64,000 nucleotides of DNA from JAIEPX01 sp963725255 (GTDB lineage Bacteria > Pseudomonadota > Gammaproteobacteria > JAIEPX01), in contig CAVRXV010000012.1 of the NCBI GenBank assembly GCA_963725255.1, positions 1-64,000 of the forward strand. The letters run 5' to 3'. Below the pieces are notes generated by a model. That model did not search any database and was not told the origin of the DNA. It worked only from the letters and a program-made list of their open reading frames with translations. Position numbers and translations under genes: made by a program. This document shows, one piece after another, positions 53,893 to 63,563 of this stretch; the stretch's first letter is position 1; each line of letters starts with the position of its first letter.

Positions 53893-54789
53893 TTACGCAA
53901 TTTGAAATTGCACGAAGATTGCGCTAGCCATGATTAGAAAACCGCCGATAAATTGCAACATGGTGACGGATTCATTGAGTAAAATAATTCCAACAATCAC
54001 CGTGACGAGCGGTTCTAATACTGAAATTATCGAAGCCCTTGTTGCGCTCATATGTTGTAATCCAGTCATCATTAATTGAATAGGTAAGGCCGTTACTAAA
54101 ATACCCAGTGCAAGCAGTGATGCCCATGCCCCGCCACTTTGTGGAAGTATGAAGCTATTTGTTGTCAGCGATAAAATTAAAAATAAGGACGCGCTTCCAA
54201 AGCATACAATCATCGTGAGTAAGTTTGAATTTATATCAGCGGTGGCGAATTTTTTGCTGCCAATAATGTATAGTGCATAACTTAGAGCAGCCAGAATTCC
54301 CATGAATAATCCATTCAGACTCAGTGTGTGACCGGAAAAATCGTGCAGTAAAATTAATCCAACAAACATGAGCAAGAGTGTCAAAAAAGTTAGAATGCTC
54401 ATTTTATGTCGGTGTACAATCCAAGAATATAAGGCGATTGCAATGGGATAAGAAAAGAATATGACCATGGCAAGTCCAGTTCCAATTGATTGACTGGAAA
54501 CGAAATAAAATCCGCTCGATCCAGAGTAGCCTGCTGCACTGAGTAAAAACATAATAATTATGATTTTAGGATCGAAAGAAATATTTTCACGGCGGACAAT
54601 ATCTTTGGTGACGAAAATCATCATCCACAGGCCGGCAATTAAAAATCGCCAAAAAAGCATACATGAGATAGACATATTGTCGTTGATGATGTAAGTGCCG
54701 AGATACCCCATAAATCCGTATAATGCAGCCGATAGTGCAATCATAAGCCAGGCATGTGTCTTTGTTATTGAATTGAGTTTTTGAGCCAT
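53893..54789 (-). CDS. EamA/DMT-family transporter
   Basis: 298 residues, about ten hydrophobic segments in two EamA repeats, with the family end VLEPLVTVIVGIILLNESVTMLQFIGGFLI. Drug/metabolite exporter superfamily; substrate unknown. Confidence 0.9.
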   Translation of the reverse strand: MAQKLNSITKTHAWLMIALSAALYGFMGYLGTYIINDNMSISCMLFWRFLIAGLWMMIFVTKDIVRRENISFDPKIIIIMFLLSAAGYSGSSGFYFVSSQSIGTGLAMVIFFSYPIAIALYSWIVHRHKMSILTFLTLLLMFVGLILLHDFSGHTLSLNGLFMGILAALSYALYIIGSKKFATADINSNLLTMIVCFGSASLFLILSLTTNSFILPQSGGAWASLLALGILVTALPIQLMMTGLQHMSATRASIISVLEPLVTVIVGIILLNESVTMLQFIGGFLIMASAIFVQFQIA

Positions 54790-54888
54790 TATCGCTACCT
54801 AAAGAGTGTAAAATTTGTGATTCTTGGGCATTATACACCATCAGAAGGCTTTTTAACATAGATTTTAGTGAATTACATGCTGACTGAC

Positions 54889-56772
54889 CTATATTGATAC
54901 TTGTCGCCCAATTTCGACGACTTGATCGCTGGGTAAGCAGAAATAATCTTTCAGATGAGCTTGGTTTCGTTCAAGTATATCGTATACTTCTTCTTGCCAC
55001 GGCGGTAACCCTTTTCCATCAGTTCGATTCATAATTGAGTCACGTCCAACATAATATGTCACATCATCAGTATTAATTTTATATCCTAATACTTCACAAT
55101 CTTTTAATAATGCAGGAATGTCTGGACTTTCCATGAATCCATATCGCACTTCAGCGCGCCAACAATTTTTTGAAATTTCTTTGATTGAAATTCGGTCGGA
55201 AGATTTTACCCATGGAATTTGTAATATTTTGGTATGTAAAATAAAAACTTCTTCATGGAGAGAGCGATTTTGTCTAAGATGCCATACCATCACAGGTGGT
55301 GTGTCTTTTATTGATCGTGTTAAAAAGACTGCCATACCCGGAACTCGAGGGACATGTCTGGCTTCAAGCGATGATAGAAAATCAGGTATTGGTATCAGTT
55401 TCTGTTGTAATTGTTCTGAAACAGCGCGAGCACCTCGGTGCCAAATCCACATAATTGAGTAAACAAAAATGGCTATCATTAAAGGGATATAACCACCCTC
55501 TTTAATTTTTGCAAGATTGGCAATACAGAATGCACTGTCAATCGTGAAGAAAATAAATGTGATACCGCCTGCAATAAATAAATTCCATTTCCAAATATCG
55601 CGCATTGCGATGAAAAGAAGGGCAGTGGTCATCAGCATCGTCATAGAGACTGCTATACCATATGCAGAAGCTAAATTTGTTGATTTGCCAAATCCAATGG
55701 TTAATCCGATTGTGAAGAACATCAGTAAAAAGTTAATTGCACCAATATAGATTTGTCCATACCCCATTGATGAAGTATGTTTAATCCACATGCGTGGTAA
55801 CCAGCCTAGTAAAATGGCCTGACGAGTCATTGAAAATGCCCCAGTGATAATGGCTTGGCTTGCAATGATAGTTGCGATAGTGGCAAGAATTACCATGGGA
55901 ATTAATAACGACTCTGGGCAAAGGCTATAAAAAATATTGCTTTCAGTTGAAGCACCGTCAAGCACGGTTCCCGCTTGTCCAGCATAGTTCAAAATTAAAC
56001 TGGGAAATACGATTGAAAACCAAGCATATTTAATCGGTGTTCTTCCAAAATGTCCCATGTCTGCATATAAGGCTTCTGCACCCGTGACGCAGAGAAAAAC
56101 ACCACCGAGTAAAAAAAATCCAGAAAGCCCATTACTCAGAAGATAACTGAATGCATAATATGGATTCAGTGCAGTAATCACACTGGGATGTTGTAAAATT
56201 CCACGAATTCCAAGGACCGCGATGATGATAAACCAAATTAACATTACAGGACCAAACAGTTTTCCGATTCGTGCAGTGCCTTTAGATTGAATTAAAAAAA
56301 GCAGTACTAAAATTAATACCGATGCGGGAACAATGTACGGTTTGAAACTTGTGGTTACCATATTCAAACCTTCCAGCGCAGAAAGAACAGAAATAGCGGG
56401 AGTAATTGCGCCGTCACCGTAAATTAATGCGGCACCAAAAAGTCCCACTGCAATGATGGCAGGACGTTGTATTTTTTTCGTACCTAATAATGACAAGAGC
56501 GCCATAATTCCGCCTTCACCATCATTGTCGAATCGCAGCGCAAATAAAACATATTTAATGGTAGTGATTACGAATAATGTCCAGATTATTAAAGATAGAG
56601 TTCCCAAAATGGTACTGGAATCTGGAGAATGAGAAGTTCTACTTAATATTGTTTGAAAGGTATAAAGAGGACTGGTTCCAATATCCCCAAACACTATGCC
56701 CAGCGCCGCAAGGCTTAGAAAAGGTACATTTTCACTTGACGCTTTTTCACTCGGTCGCATTGTTACATCCAT
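54889..56772 (-). CDS. kup: potassium uptake protein Kup
   Basis: 627 residues, with twelve N-terminal hydrophobic segments and a cytoplasmic tail of ~170 residues. Motifs: LGIVFGDIGTSPLYTFQTIL, GEGGIMALLSL and GDGAITPAISVLSALEG. A proton-coupled K+ importer. An alternative start is the second ATG (MRPSEK), 12 bases downstream. Confidence 0.95.
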   Translation of the reverse strand: MDVTMRPSEKASSENVPFLSLAALGIVFGDIGTSPLYTFQTILSRTSHSPDSSTILGTLSLIIWTLFVITTIKYVLFALRFDNDGEGGIMALLSLLGTKKIQRPAIIAVGLFGAALIYGDGAITPAISVLSALEGLNMVTTSFKPYIVPASVLILVLLFLIQSKGTARIGKLFGPVMLIWFIIIAVLGIRGILQHPSVITALNPYYAFSYLLSNGLSGFFLLGGVFLCVTGAEALYADMGHFGRTPIKYAWFSIVFPSLILNYAGQAGTVLDGASTESNIFYSLCPESLLIPMVILATIATIIASQAIITGAFSMTRQAILLGWLPRMWIKHTSSMGYGQIYIGAINFLLMFFTIGLTIGFGKSTNLASAYGIAVSMTMLMTTALLFIAMRDIWKWNLFIAGGITFIFFTIDSAFCIANLAKIKEGGYIPLMIAIFVYSIMWIWHRGARAVSEQLQQKLIPIPDFLSSLEARHVPRVPGMAVFLTRSIKDTPPVMVWHLRQNRSLHEEVFILHTKILQIPWVKSSDRISIKEISKNCWRAEVRYGFMESPDIPALLKDCEVLGYKINTDDVTYYVGRDSIMNRTDGKGLPPWQEEVYDILERNQAHLKDYFCLPSDQVVEIGRQVSI

Positions 56773-56829
56773 GTAAAAGATCTATCCTGAGATTATAGCC
56801 TATTATAAGCTTTCGGTATTATAAAGGTG

Positions 56830-58320
56830 TTAATCAGTAGAAATTTTATTAATCGCTTTTTGCCAACCTTCATACAGTGAGTCTCGCTGATTTTGAGAGA
56901 GTGCAGGTTCAAACCGACGGTCTAAAGTCCAAATATCGGTGAGTGAAGAAAGATTTTTGAATACTCCGGTTGATAATCCAGCAAGATAAGCAACGCCCAT
57001 GGCAGTGGTTTCTGTGAACTTTGGCCTCTCAACGGTTAATCCAGTAAGGTCGGCTAAGCGTTGACAAAACCAGTTGTTTTTTACCATGCCACCGTCGACT
57101 TTTATTCGTCGTGGATGTCCTAAGTTGGCATCATGCATGTCTCGCGCTATTGCGTTGAGTAAATCTCGCGTTTGAAAGCAAACGGAATCGAGTGCCGCTT
57201 TGGCAATTTCGGCTGTGCCTGTATCACGAGTGAGTCCTAAAATAGCGCCGCGCGCATTCGGGTCCCAATAGGGTGCGCCTAATCCTGTAAAGGCAGGAAC
57301 AAAATACAGTCCTTCAATGGGCTTTGCTGTGGTTGCTAAAGCTTCAATTTCAGAGGCGGTATGAATAAGTCCTAATGCATCACGCAACCATTGAACGACT
57401 GCACCAGCAATAAAAATACTGCCTTCAATCGCGTAGGTTTTCTGATTGTTAATACTATACGCGCAGGTTGATAATAATTTATTTTTTGAAGTTGAGATTG
57501 AAGAACCTGTGTTCACTAACATAAAACATCCTGTACCATAGGTAGATTTTACATCTCCCGCATTGAAACACGTTTGTCCGAATAAAGCAGATTGTTGATC
57601 TCCTGCAACGCCTCGAATAGGAATAGATTCACCAAAATAACTCGGAAGTGTTTCTCCAAAATTATCAGCGCTTTCACGAATTTCAGGAAGACATTGTGCT
57701 GGAATGTTAAATAATTTTAGGAGCGATTCACTCCATTTTAGAGAATGTAAATTCATTAACATTGTTCGTGAAGCATTCGTAACATCTGTCGCATGAATTT
57801 TTCCACCCGTTAATTTACAAATTAAATAAGAATCTATAGTCCCTGATGCAAGCTCTCCTTTTTCTGCACGTGCACGTGATCCCGGAATATGATCGAACAA
57901 CCATTCTGCTTTTGTCGCAGAAAAATACGGATCTAATAATAATCCCGTTTCATTAGAAATGATTTTTTCGTAACCCGCTTCTTTAAGTTCGCGGCATCGA
58001 TCGGCAGTACGACGATCTTGCCAAACAATGGCGTTATGTAAGGGTGTTCCTGTGTGACGATCCCAAAGAACAGTTGTTTCGCGTTGATTCGTAATTCCAA
58101 TAGCAGCGATCTGGTTTGCAGGAATGAGTTTTGTCATTGCTTGGCCACATTTTAATGTGGCCTCCCAAATTTCGTTGGGATCGTGTTCGACCCATCCATT
58201 AGCAGGATAAATTTGTTTTAGTTCAATTTCATGTCTAGCAATTGGAATTCCATGGGAATCAAAGAGTATGGCGCGCGTTGATGTGGTGCCTTGATCAATT
58301 GATAAGATGTATTTGCCCAT
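56830..58320 (-). CDS. glpK: glycerol kinase
   Basis: 496 residues: SIDQGTTSTRAILFDSHG, ITNQRETTVLWDR, the substrate-site WQDRRTADRC, and late KVDGGMVKNNWFCQ. Phosphorylates glycerol to glycerol-3-phosphate, the substrate of GlpD at 16.9 kb. No glpF or regulator is adjacent. ATG follows AGGAA. Confidence 0.96.
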   Translation of the reverse strand: MGKYILSIDQGTTSTRAILFDSHGIPIARHEIELKQIYPANGWVEHDPNEIWEATLKCGQAMTKLIPANQIAAIGITNQRETTVLWDRHTGTPLHNAIVWQDRRTADRCRELKEAGYEKIISNETGLLLDPYFSATKAEWLFDHIPGSRARAEKGELASGTIDSYLICKLTGGKIHATDVTNASRTMLMNLHSLKWSESLLKLFNIPAQCLPEIRESADNFGETLPSYFGESIPIRGVAGDQQSALFGQTCFNAGDVKSTYGTGCFMLVNTGSSISTSKNKLLSTCAYSINNQKTYAIEGSIFIAGAVVQWLRDALGLIHTASEIEALATTAKPIEGLYFVPAFTGLGAPYWDPNARGAILGLTRDTGTAEIAKAALDSVCFQTRDLLNAIARDMHDANLGHPRRIKVDGGMVKNNWFCQRLADLTGLTVERPKFTETTAMGVAYLAGLSTGVFKNLSSLTDIWTLDRRFEPALSQNQRDSLYEGWQKAINKISTD

Positions 58321-58344
58321 CTTATGGTTCCTAATTTAACTACA

Positions 58345-58719
58345 CTATCTCAATATTCCATCTCGTTGGATTACATTGCAAAACGGAACATTAGTAATTC
58401 CACATTGTAGTTTGAATTTTTCATTTTCACTTACAAAGACAGCTTCTTTGCGTCCTTTGAGTAATTGTTTTGCGAGATCACCGGAAAATCCAGAACGAGA
58501 AGCTGTTATTTCGCAGGATTGCTTTCCACATCGTATGCTGAACTCAGCGTTGGAAATAGAAGCTTCGCCAAATACTTTTTTAAATCCTTCTGCATCAGCG
58601 CCATTAATAATAGTAATTTTTTTAATGCTCACAATGGTGTGAGTGTCGGCGAGACATGAAATGCTGAAAAGACTTAGTGAAGCCAGTGTAAGAATCTGAA
58701 AAGATTTAATCAATTGCAT
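58345..58719 (-). CDS. small exported protein of unknown function
   Basis: 124 residues with a Sec signal peptide (about 1-24, LTLASLSLFSISCLAD). The mature part is basic and has four cysteines (CGKQSC, QCGITNVPFC) likely to form disulphides. No family recognised. Good ribosome site GGGGG. It lies 24 bases upstream of glpK on the same strand. Confidence 0.6.
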   Translation of the reverse strand: MQLIKSFQILTLASLSLFSISCLADTHTIVSIKKITIINGADAEGFKKVFGEASISNAEFSIRCGKQSCEITASRSGFSGDLAKQLLKGRKEAVFVSENEKFKLQCGITNVPFCNVIQRDGILR

Positions 58720-58796
58720 TAGAACCCCCTAATTTGAATACAGTCTTAATTGTACTCTTCGGCAATTAACTAGACAAGTGACCATCTTAACCTTTA

Positions 58797-58815
58797 AGAT
58801 GAGAATGATTATTAT
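58797..58815. promoter_or_regulatory. possible Fur box
   Basis: GATGAGAATGATTATTATC matches the 19-base Fur consensus GATAATGATAATCATTATC at 14 positions, by eye. It sits between divergent genes, the exported protein and ychJ. Confidence 0.3.
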
Positions 58816-58889
58816 CTCGCTCAAGCTTATAGCCCGATTGGGCCTTTATTGGTTCATTTACAGCAAAGTTGATTACTTTGAGAGTATTA

Positions 58890-59384
58890 ATGAGTATTAA
58901 CGATTTGAAAGAAAATGATTCTAGAGTCTGTCCCTGTGGCTCGGGAAAATCATACGGATCTTGTTGTGGGATATTTCATCATGGTTTGAAATTTCCACAA
59001 AACGCTGAAGAATTAATGCGATCCAGGTATTCTGCTTATGCGTTGAATAATTTAACCTATATAAAAAATACAATGCAGGGAAAAGCGGCGCAAGGATTTT
59101 TAGAAAAAGAATCCGATACGCAACAAAAATCACATCAATTGTTAGGTCTTGAAGTACTGCGACATATTAAGGATAAAAAAAATCCTAATCATGCTTTTGT
59201 TGAATTTAGAGCACTGCATCAATATCAAGAAAAATGTTCAGTTATCCAAGAACTCAGTGAATTTTTAAAGATCGACGGGAAATGGTTTTATGTTGATGGT
59301 AAAGTAGAGAAAAGTAGTCGAAATGATCCATGCCCTTGCCATAGCGGCAAAAAGTTTAAAAAATGTCATGGTATTAATGAATAA
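58890..59384 (+). CDS. ychJ: YchJ-family SEC-C motif protein
   Basis: 164 residues with zinc-binding SEC-C motifs at both ends (CPCGSGKSYGSCCG and DPCPCHSGKKFKKCHG) and ELMRSRYSAYAL between them, as in YchJ/UPF0225. Biochemical role unknown. Start at MSINDLKEN is favoured; a frame start 21 bases upstream exists. Confidence 0.88.
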   Translation: MSINDLKENDSRVCPCGSGKSYGSCCGIFHHGLKFPQNAEELMRSRYSAYALNNLTYIKNTMQGKAAQGFLEKESDTQQKSHQLLGLEVLRHIKDKKNPNHAFVEFRALHQYQEKCSVIQELSEFLKIDGKWFYVDGKVEKSSRNDPCPCHSGKKFKKCHGINE

Positions 59385-59597
59385 TAGCACGTAAAAATGT
59401 TATATATACGCTTTTTCTACCTTGACCTTTCTTGTCTACGCAAGTATTTCGTGAAATTACGATACACTTACGCTGAGTTTTTAGAGTAAACCATCGTTTT
59501 TCATGCTATTTTTGAATATGAGAGAATTAAAAGCCCTATTATTATAATATTATTTGTTCGCTATTGTTTTTCCTACCCGTAATTTTTTCAAGAATTA

Positions 59598-59606
59598 TGC
59601 TATAAT
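59598..59606 (+). promoter_or_regulatory. extended -10 promoter for the VUT-like gene
   Basis: TGC directly followed by a perfect TATAAT, 33 bases before the ATG at 59639; no clear -35. The same ATGCTATAATAA string recurs before the MATE gene. The ~190 bases upstream, back to the ychJ stop, hold nothing else I recognise. Confidence 0.5.
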
Positions 59607-59638
59607 AAAATCATGTAGAGATGTATAGGAGTAGTATC

Positions 59639-60145
59639 ATGCTGCGCAAATACATTGTACAGTACAAGTCGACAATTGCTTACTTAGCACTTATAGTGTT
59701 GCTAAGTAAAATGTTTGAAATTAGTCCCAGATTTTCTTTTCTTGAAGAAATATTTTCACCTTTTGATGCTGTAGTTGGCGCTGTCTATTTATTTCGTAAT
59801 TTTTCTCAACGAGAAGTGGGTCACTGGATAGTAGTGCTGATGATATTTGCAGGTTTTCTCAGTCATCTAGTGGCTGATGTTCCGTATGCAAGTACTTTTG
59901 CTTTTCTTGGTGGTGAGTTAGTTGATTTATTTATATTTTCCTATTTAAGATTGCCTTTAGTTGATAGATTATTTTGGGCTGCTACATTAAGTACACCTAT
60001 CGATAGCCTTATTTTTCTTTATATGAATGAAAATCTGAATTGGGTCACGATAAGTTTTATGACGGGCACAAAATTAATCACGATTATTCTTATTCTTTTA
60101 GTTTGGGAATACTTTTACGGTGAAAAAGTAAAAGCAACTAATTAA
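59639..60145 (+). CDS. membrane protein, possibly VUT/queuosine-precursor transporter-like
   Basis: 168 residues, five or six hydrophobic segments. FAFLGGELVDLFIFSYLR and LSTPIDSLIFLYMN recall the VUT (YhhQ, preQ0 transport) pattern ELVDxxIF...DxxIF, though the N-terminus is shorter and differs. ATG preceded by AGGAG. Treat the function as tentative. Confidence 0.55.
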   Translation: MLRKYIVQYKSTIAYLALIVLLSKMFEISPRFSFLEEIFSPFDAVVGAVYLFRNFSQREVGHWIVVLMIFAGFLSHLVADVPYASTFAFLGGELVDLFIFSYLRLPLVDRLFWAATLSTPIDSLIFLYMNENLNWVTISFMTGTKLITIILILLVWEYFYGEKVKATN

Positions 60146-60163
60146 ATGACACAGTTTATTATT

Positions 60164-60625
60164 CTATTTTTTGTGTTGAATTCCGGCCCATGTATCAAGA
60201 GGTTTTCCAGTTTCTAAAAGCGTCTTCATGCTTGAGAGAACACGTGGCCACCCTGCAGAAATACTGCGATACATATCAGAATTTTCTTCCATTTGATTAT
60301 GAGAGACTGTCACGCGAGACATTGATTCTATAGGCTCAATTTCAATGTTAACTTGGGTGTGTTTAGATATGTCATTGATATCTTGAGGTAACATCCATGA
60401 TAGAACCAATTGTTTAGATGGGGTTACTTCAATAATTTTTCCAACAACTACAACTTTGTCAGAGCCATCAGCACGTCGATGTTCCCAGCTCGATCCTTTT
60501 TTCCAGTCAGAAATATTTTCATGTCCCCAGTATTGACGAGTGATTTCTGGATTTACAATCGCATTCCATATTTTTTCTGGTGAAGTGGCAATATAAACAT
60601 CATAGACAAATTTTGCTTTAGCCAT
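60164..60625 (-). CDS. SRPBCC (AHSA1-like) domain protein
   Basis: 153 residues: FVYDVYIATSPEKIWNAIVNPEITRQYWGHEN and a C-terminal helix GWPRVLSSMKTLLETGKPL, typical of the START/AHSA1-like hydrophobic-pocket family. The ligand is unknown. Genes of this family often sit beside an ArsR-type regulator; none is here, but two matching operator-like sites lie upstream. Confidence 0.88.
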   Translation of the reverse strand: MAKAKFVYDVYIATSPEKIWNAIVNPEITRQYWGHENISDWKKGSSWEHRRADGSDKVVVVGKIIEVTPSKQLVLSWMLPQDINDISKHTQVNIEIEPIESMSRVTVSHNQMEENSDMYRSISAGWPRVLSSMKTLLETGKPLDTWAGIQHKK

Positions 60626-60730
60626 TCCTTATCTCCTATTAAAACAAAATAAAACTTCATTGCAATATCCAGGTTAAGTTAATTTTATCTGACCAGGGTA
60701 TTAGCCTAACCTAGTTTAAGATGTTAGCTT

Positions 60731-60780
60731 GTTCATTCATAATGAACATTATTGCATGATATTGTTCACTGTCAATGAAC
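60731..60780 (-). promoter_or_regulatory. pair of ArsR-like operator sites
   Basis: GTTCATTCATAATGAAC (60731-60747) and GTTCACTGTCAATGAAC (60764-60780) share the 17-base frame GTTCA-N7-TGAAC, with centres 33 bases apart, about three helical turns. They lie 100-150 bases upstream of the SRPBCC gene. TGAAC/GTTCA half-sites are common to ArsR-family repressors. Confidence 0.5.
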
Positions 60781-60865
60781 ATTGTTAAAGGATCGGTAGT
60801 TATTGAGTCAGTAGGGCCATCATCTTAGATGCGCTAGCAACTTCTAGTAGCATTTTCGTATTGTA

Positions 60866-60893
60866 TTGACAATTGCTAGTTAATGCGTATAAT
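60866..60893 (+). promoter_or_regulatory. near-consensus sigma70 promoter
   Basis: Perfect TTGACA and TATAAT with a 16-base spacer, 26 bases before the 682-residue gene. Confidence 0.75.
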
Positions 60894-60918
60894 AATCACC
60901 TTAATTAGGTAAAAAACA

Positions 60919-62967
60919 ATGAAATTAAGCAAAGAATCTTCTGAACATATAAAACCTCAGCTAGAAGGGGGCGATACTATAACAGCCGGAAATCGGGTTA
61001 GTATTGAAGGCTATCTGAAAATTGCTTTGGGTGATTTAGAAGAAGACTATGATAAGGCTCAAAGAATACAAGCGCTTGCCTTTATTCTAATGCCAAAAAA
61101 ATTCTCTCTTAACGATGATAAGAAAGACTTTCTCGATGAAGTAAATGCTATCAAAGAAAATTATCACAATCCTGCAGATCTGATCGTTTTTTTAAGAAAG
61201 CGACAAAGGTATACAGGAGATGATCAGCAGCTTCGGGAAGAAATTCGTTCAATACAAAGTCATATTTTAATTCAAGAATTAAAAAAAATGGATCCAGATC
61301 ATCCACTTTTACAAGAGTTTGATCAGGCACAATTTGCTGTAAAACAAAAGAATCATGAATCATCCACTGTTTCAGTGCTAAAAGATTCAGAAAAAAAATC
61401 TGAGGACGAATCAACGACGCAGTTTGAAATTTCTACTGAAACAGTCTCTACAGATGATATTCGTAAACGAGAGCATGGTTTTTTACACGAAGTCGAAGAG
61501 TTTATGCCCGTCATTTGGTTGCAGTATCCAATCGGCTCACCTAGAATGCTTTATATCTATCTTAAAATGGTTAAAATATTTAGACAATTTAACTTGCCAA
61601 GTTATAAAATTCTGGGTCAGGAATATAATGAGATAAGTGGAATACGGGGAAAATTCGATAATCTCTTTATCTATCTGACACCCGATATATCCCTTGAGCA
61701 AGTCTTGCAATTAATGGCGGTATTGGGGGAGCCGAAAACAAAGAGAGATGAAGTATTTTTACATAATATTGACTTCGACTTTCGATGGTATCATTTTAAA
61801 GAGATGGGTAGTTATCAGCAGAATATTGATGCGGCCTTATCAAAAGTCCAAGAGTTAAAGAGACACAAATTGTCTCTAAGCTATCCTTATTTATTCGCAA
61901 TGAATTCTTTGTTGAGGCATGATTTAAAATTCTGGAAAGATAGTGATGTAGATTTAGCAAGAAATCTTATTACTGACTTTGATCGCGAAGAAATGAATCA
62001 GAGAGAGGATGTACGTGGTAGTTTAAGATTGCCTTCTGCTGAGTTAGAATTGTGTATTGCAAAATATTATGATAACAAAAATAGATTGAGAGAGGCGTGT
62101 GAATATTATTATAGAGCAAAATTAAGATTGGTCGATAATGTGAAAGTACATATAGATGGTTTTAATTCTGATCCCTTTGATAGAGTCGGCTTTTTTCATA
62201 GCGTTTCCTTGCCTATGTCTGCAAAACGTTTAACCGCTCTGATAAGATGTCTAGATAGTTTGATCATTGTAGAGCTCAGATTAGGTGAGTCGGTCGTTAC
62301 AATTAATGACCACATTCGTTCATTGAATAGCTATATTGATAAACTGCAGCTGATTGAACCCTTAACCGTGTTGACCATTTCAAAACGAGAAGAAACCCCA
62401 ATATTGACTACGTCTCCAGAAAAATCTAAAGAGATCTTAAAGGATGTCAACCCCATGCAACAATTTCCAAAATCTGCTTTTTTCACTAAACAAATTCAAG
62501 ATGGTTTTCAGTTTAATCTAACTGCCTTCTTAAAACTGACCAATTTTGCGAATTCTAAAATTAAACATATTAAAAAACACCTAGTTTCAGGAGTTGAAAT
62601 TTATTTAGAAAATCTGGAGGATAGTAATCTTCTATATGATATTCTTTTAAAGATAATGGCTGATGGTGATGAACGGAAATATGGTGGGCACTTGTCTCAT
62701 GATAAATCTGAATGTTGTATAGAAATTACATTTAGGGCGTATAATGCTTTCAAAAAATGCCTTGAGATTGTTGATCAAATTTCGGTTGAGCCTATCAATG
62801 AAACTCAACTGAGCTCTGAATTTATTTCACCTGAAACTTTACGAAGGATACTTCAAGCATTGACTGTTCACAAAACACCGGGCCAGTTAATGACTTGCAC
62901 ATCGGATGATGATATATATGGAAAAAATATTAGTTCATCAGATGAATCTTCATTTGAAGTCAATTAG
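60919..62967 (+). CDS. 682-residue unknown protein, candidate effector
   Basis: Soluble, charged and mostly helical; no recognised domain, signal peptide or membrane span. Around residues 115-190 it is lysine/glutamate/serine-rich and probably disordered. Residues 200-360 and 370-480 look like ordered helical repeats (LELCIAKYYDNKNRLREACE resembles a TPR helix pair). The acidic C-terminus SSDESSFEVN lies in the last 10 residues. Expressed from a near-consensus promoter. Function unknown. Confidence 0.6.
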   Translation: MKLSKESSEHIKPQLEGGDTITAGNRVSIEGYLKIALGDLEEDYDKAQRIQALAFILMPKKFSLNDDKKDFLDEVNAIKENYHNPADLIVFLRKRQRYTGDDQQLREEIRSIQSHILIQELKKMDPDHPLLQEFDQAQFAVKQKNHESSTVSVLKDSEKKSEDESTTQFEISTETVSTDDIRKREHGFLHEVEEFMPVIWLQYPIGSPRMLYIYLKMVKIFRQFNLPSYKILGQEYNEISGIRGKFDNLFIYLTPDISLEQVLQLMAVLGEPKTKRDEVFLHNIDFDFRWYHFKEMGSYQQNIDAALSKVQELKRHKLSLSYPYLFAMNSLLRHDLKFWKDSDVDLARNLITDFDREEMNQREDVRGSLRLPSAELELCIAKYYDNKNRLREACEYYYRAKLRLVDNVKVHIDGFNSDPFDRVGFFHSVSLPMSAKRLTALIRCLDSLIIVELRLGESVVTINDHIRSLNSYIDKLQLIEPLTVLTISKREETPILTTSPEKSKEILKDVNPMQQFPKSAFFTKQIQDGFQFNLTAFLKLTNFANSKIKHIKKHLVSGVEIYLENLEDSNLLYDILLKIMADGDERKYGGHLSHDKSECCIEITFRAYNAFKKCLEIVDQISVEPINETQLSSEFISPETLRRILQALTVHKTPGQLMTCTSDDDIYGKNISSSDESSFEVN

Positions 62968-63007
62968 TATTCTCATTAATGAATTGAATAGGAAGGGAGT
63001 GTATAGA

Positions 63008-63346
63008 ATGGCTGAAATTACTTATGACGAATTCGAACGTGTTGAATTACGTTCTGGTACGATTGTTAAAGTTGAAGAGTTTCCTCGTGCAAAGAAACCT
63101 GCATACAAAGTATGGGCAGACTTTGGCCCAGAAATAGGCGTTTTGCAAACCTCTGCACAAGTGACGGCTCACTACACACCTGAAAAATTAATGGGGCGAC
63201 AGATTGTGGGTTGCGTTAATTTAGGTGAAAAAAATATCGCCGGATTTGTTTCACAGTTTCTACTTGTCGGATTTTCAGATGAAAACGGTGGTATTTGTTT
63301 AGCAACCGTTGATCCTAAAGTGAGCAATGGAAAAAAATTACACTGA
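63008..63346 (+). CDS. csaA: CsaA-like tRNA-binding domain protein
   Basis: 112 residues, a single OB-fold tRNA-binding domain: FERVELRSGTIVKVEEFPRAKKPAYKV, ADFGPEIGVLQTSAQVT, then GRQIVGCVNLGEKNIAGFVS. CsaA is described as a chaperone-like, tRNA-binding homodimer. Start set by AAGGGAG before the ATG; the longer frame from 62906 overlaps the previous gene and is rejected. Confidence 0.88.
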   Translation: MAEITYDEFERVELRSGTIVKVEEFPRAKKPAYKVWADFGPEIGVLQTSAQVTAHYTPEKLMGRQIVGCVNLGEKNIAGFVSQFLLVGFSDENGGICLATVDPKVSNGKKLH

Positions 63347-63478
63347 CTTTGGTCAATCAATGTCCTGTATTCATAGCTGCCTATTTTAAAACCCCTCATT
63401 GAGAAGGGAAAATCTTCTAACAGCTTGAATGCAAATGATTTCTCTCAGCTGGGAACTGGTGTTGCACTGATAAACTTA

Positions 63479-63507
63479 TTGGTCTTGAGGTCAAATCATG
63501 CTATAAT
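63479..63507 (+). promoter_or_regulatory. promoter of the MATE gene
   Basis: TTGGTC, a 17-base spacer and TATAAT preceded by TGC (extended -10), 57 bases before the ATG. Confidence 0.6.
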
Positions 63508-63563
63508 AATACGAATGAAACCAATATTAGTTATGAATTTTCGAATAAAATGATGAGTATTTA

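Noticed and set aside
62906..63007. Longer N-terminus for the CsaA-like protein
   Set aside because: The extension overlaps the preceding gene and lacks family similarity; AAGGGAG sits before the internal ATG.
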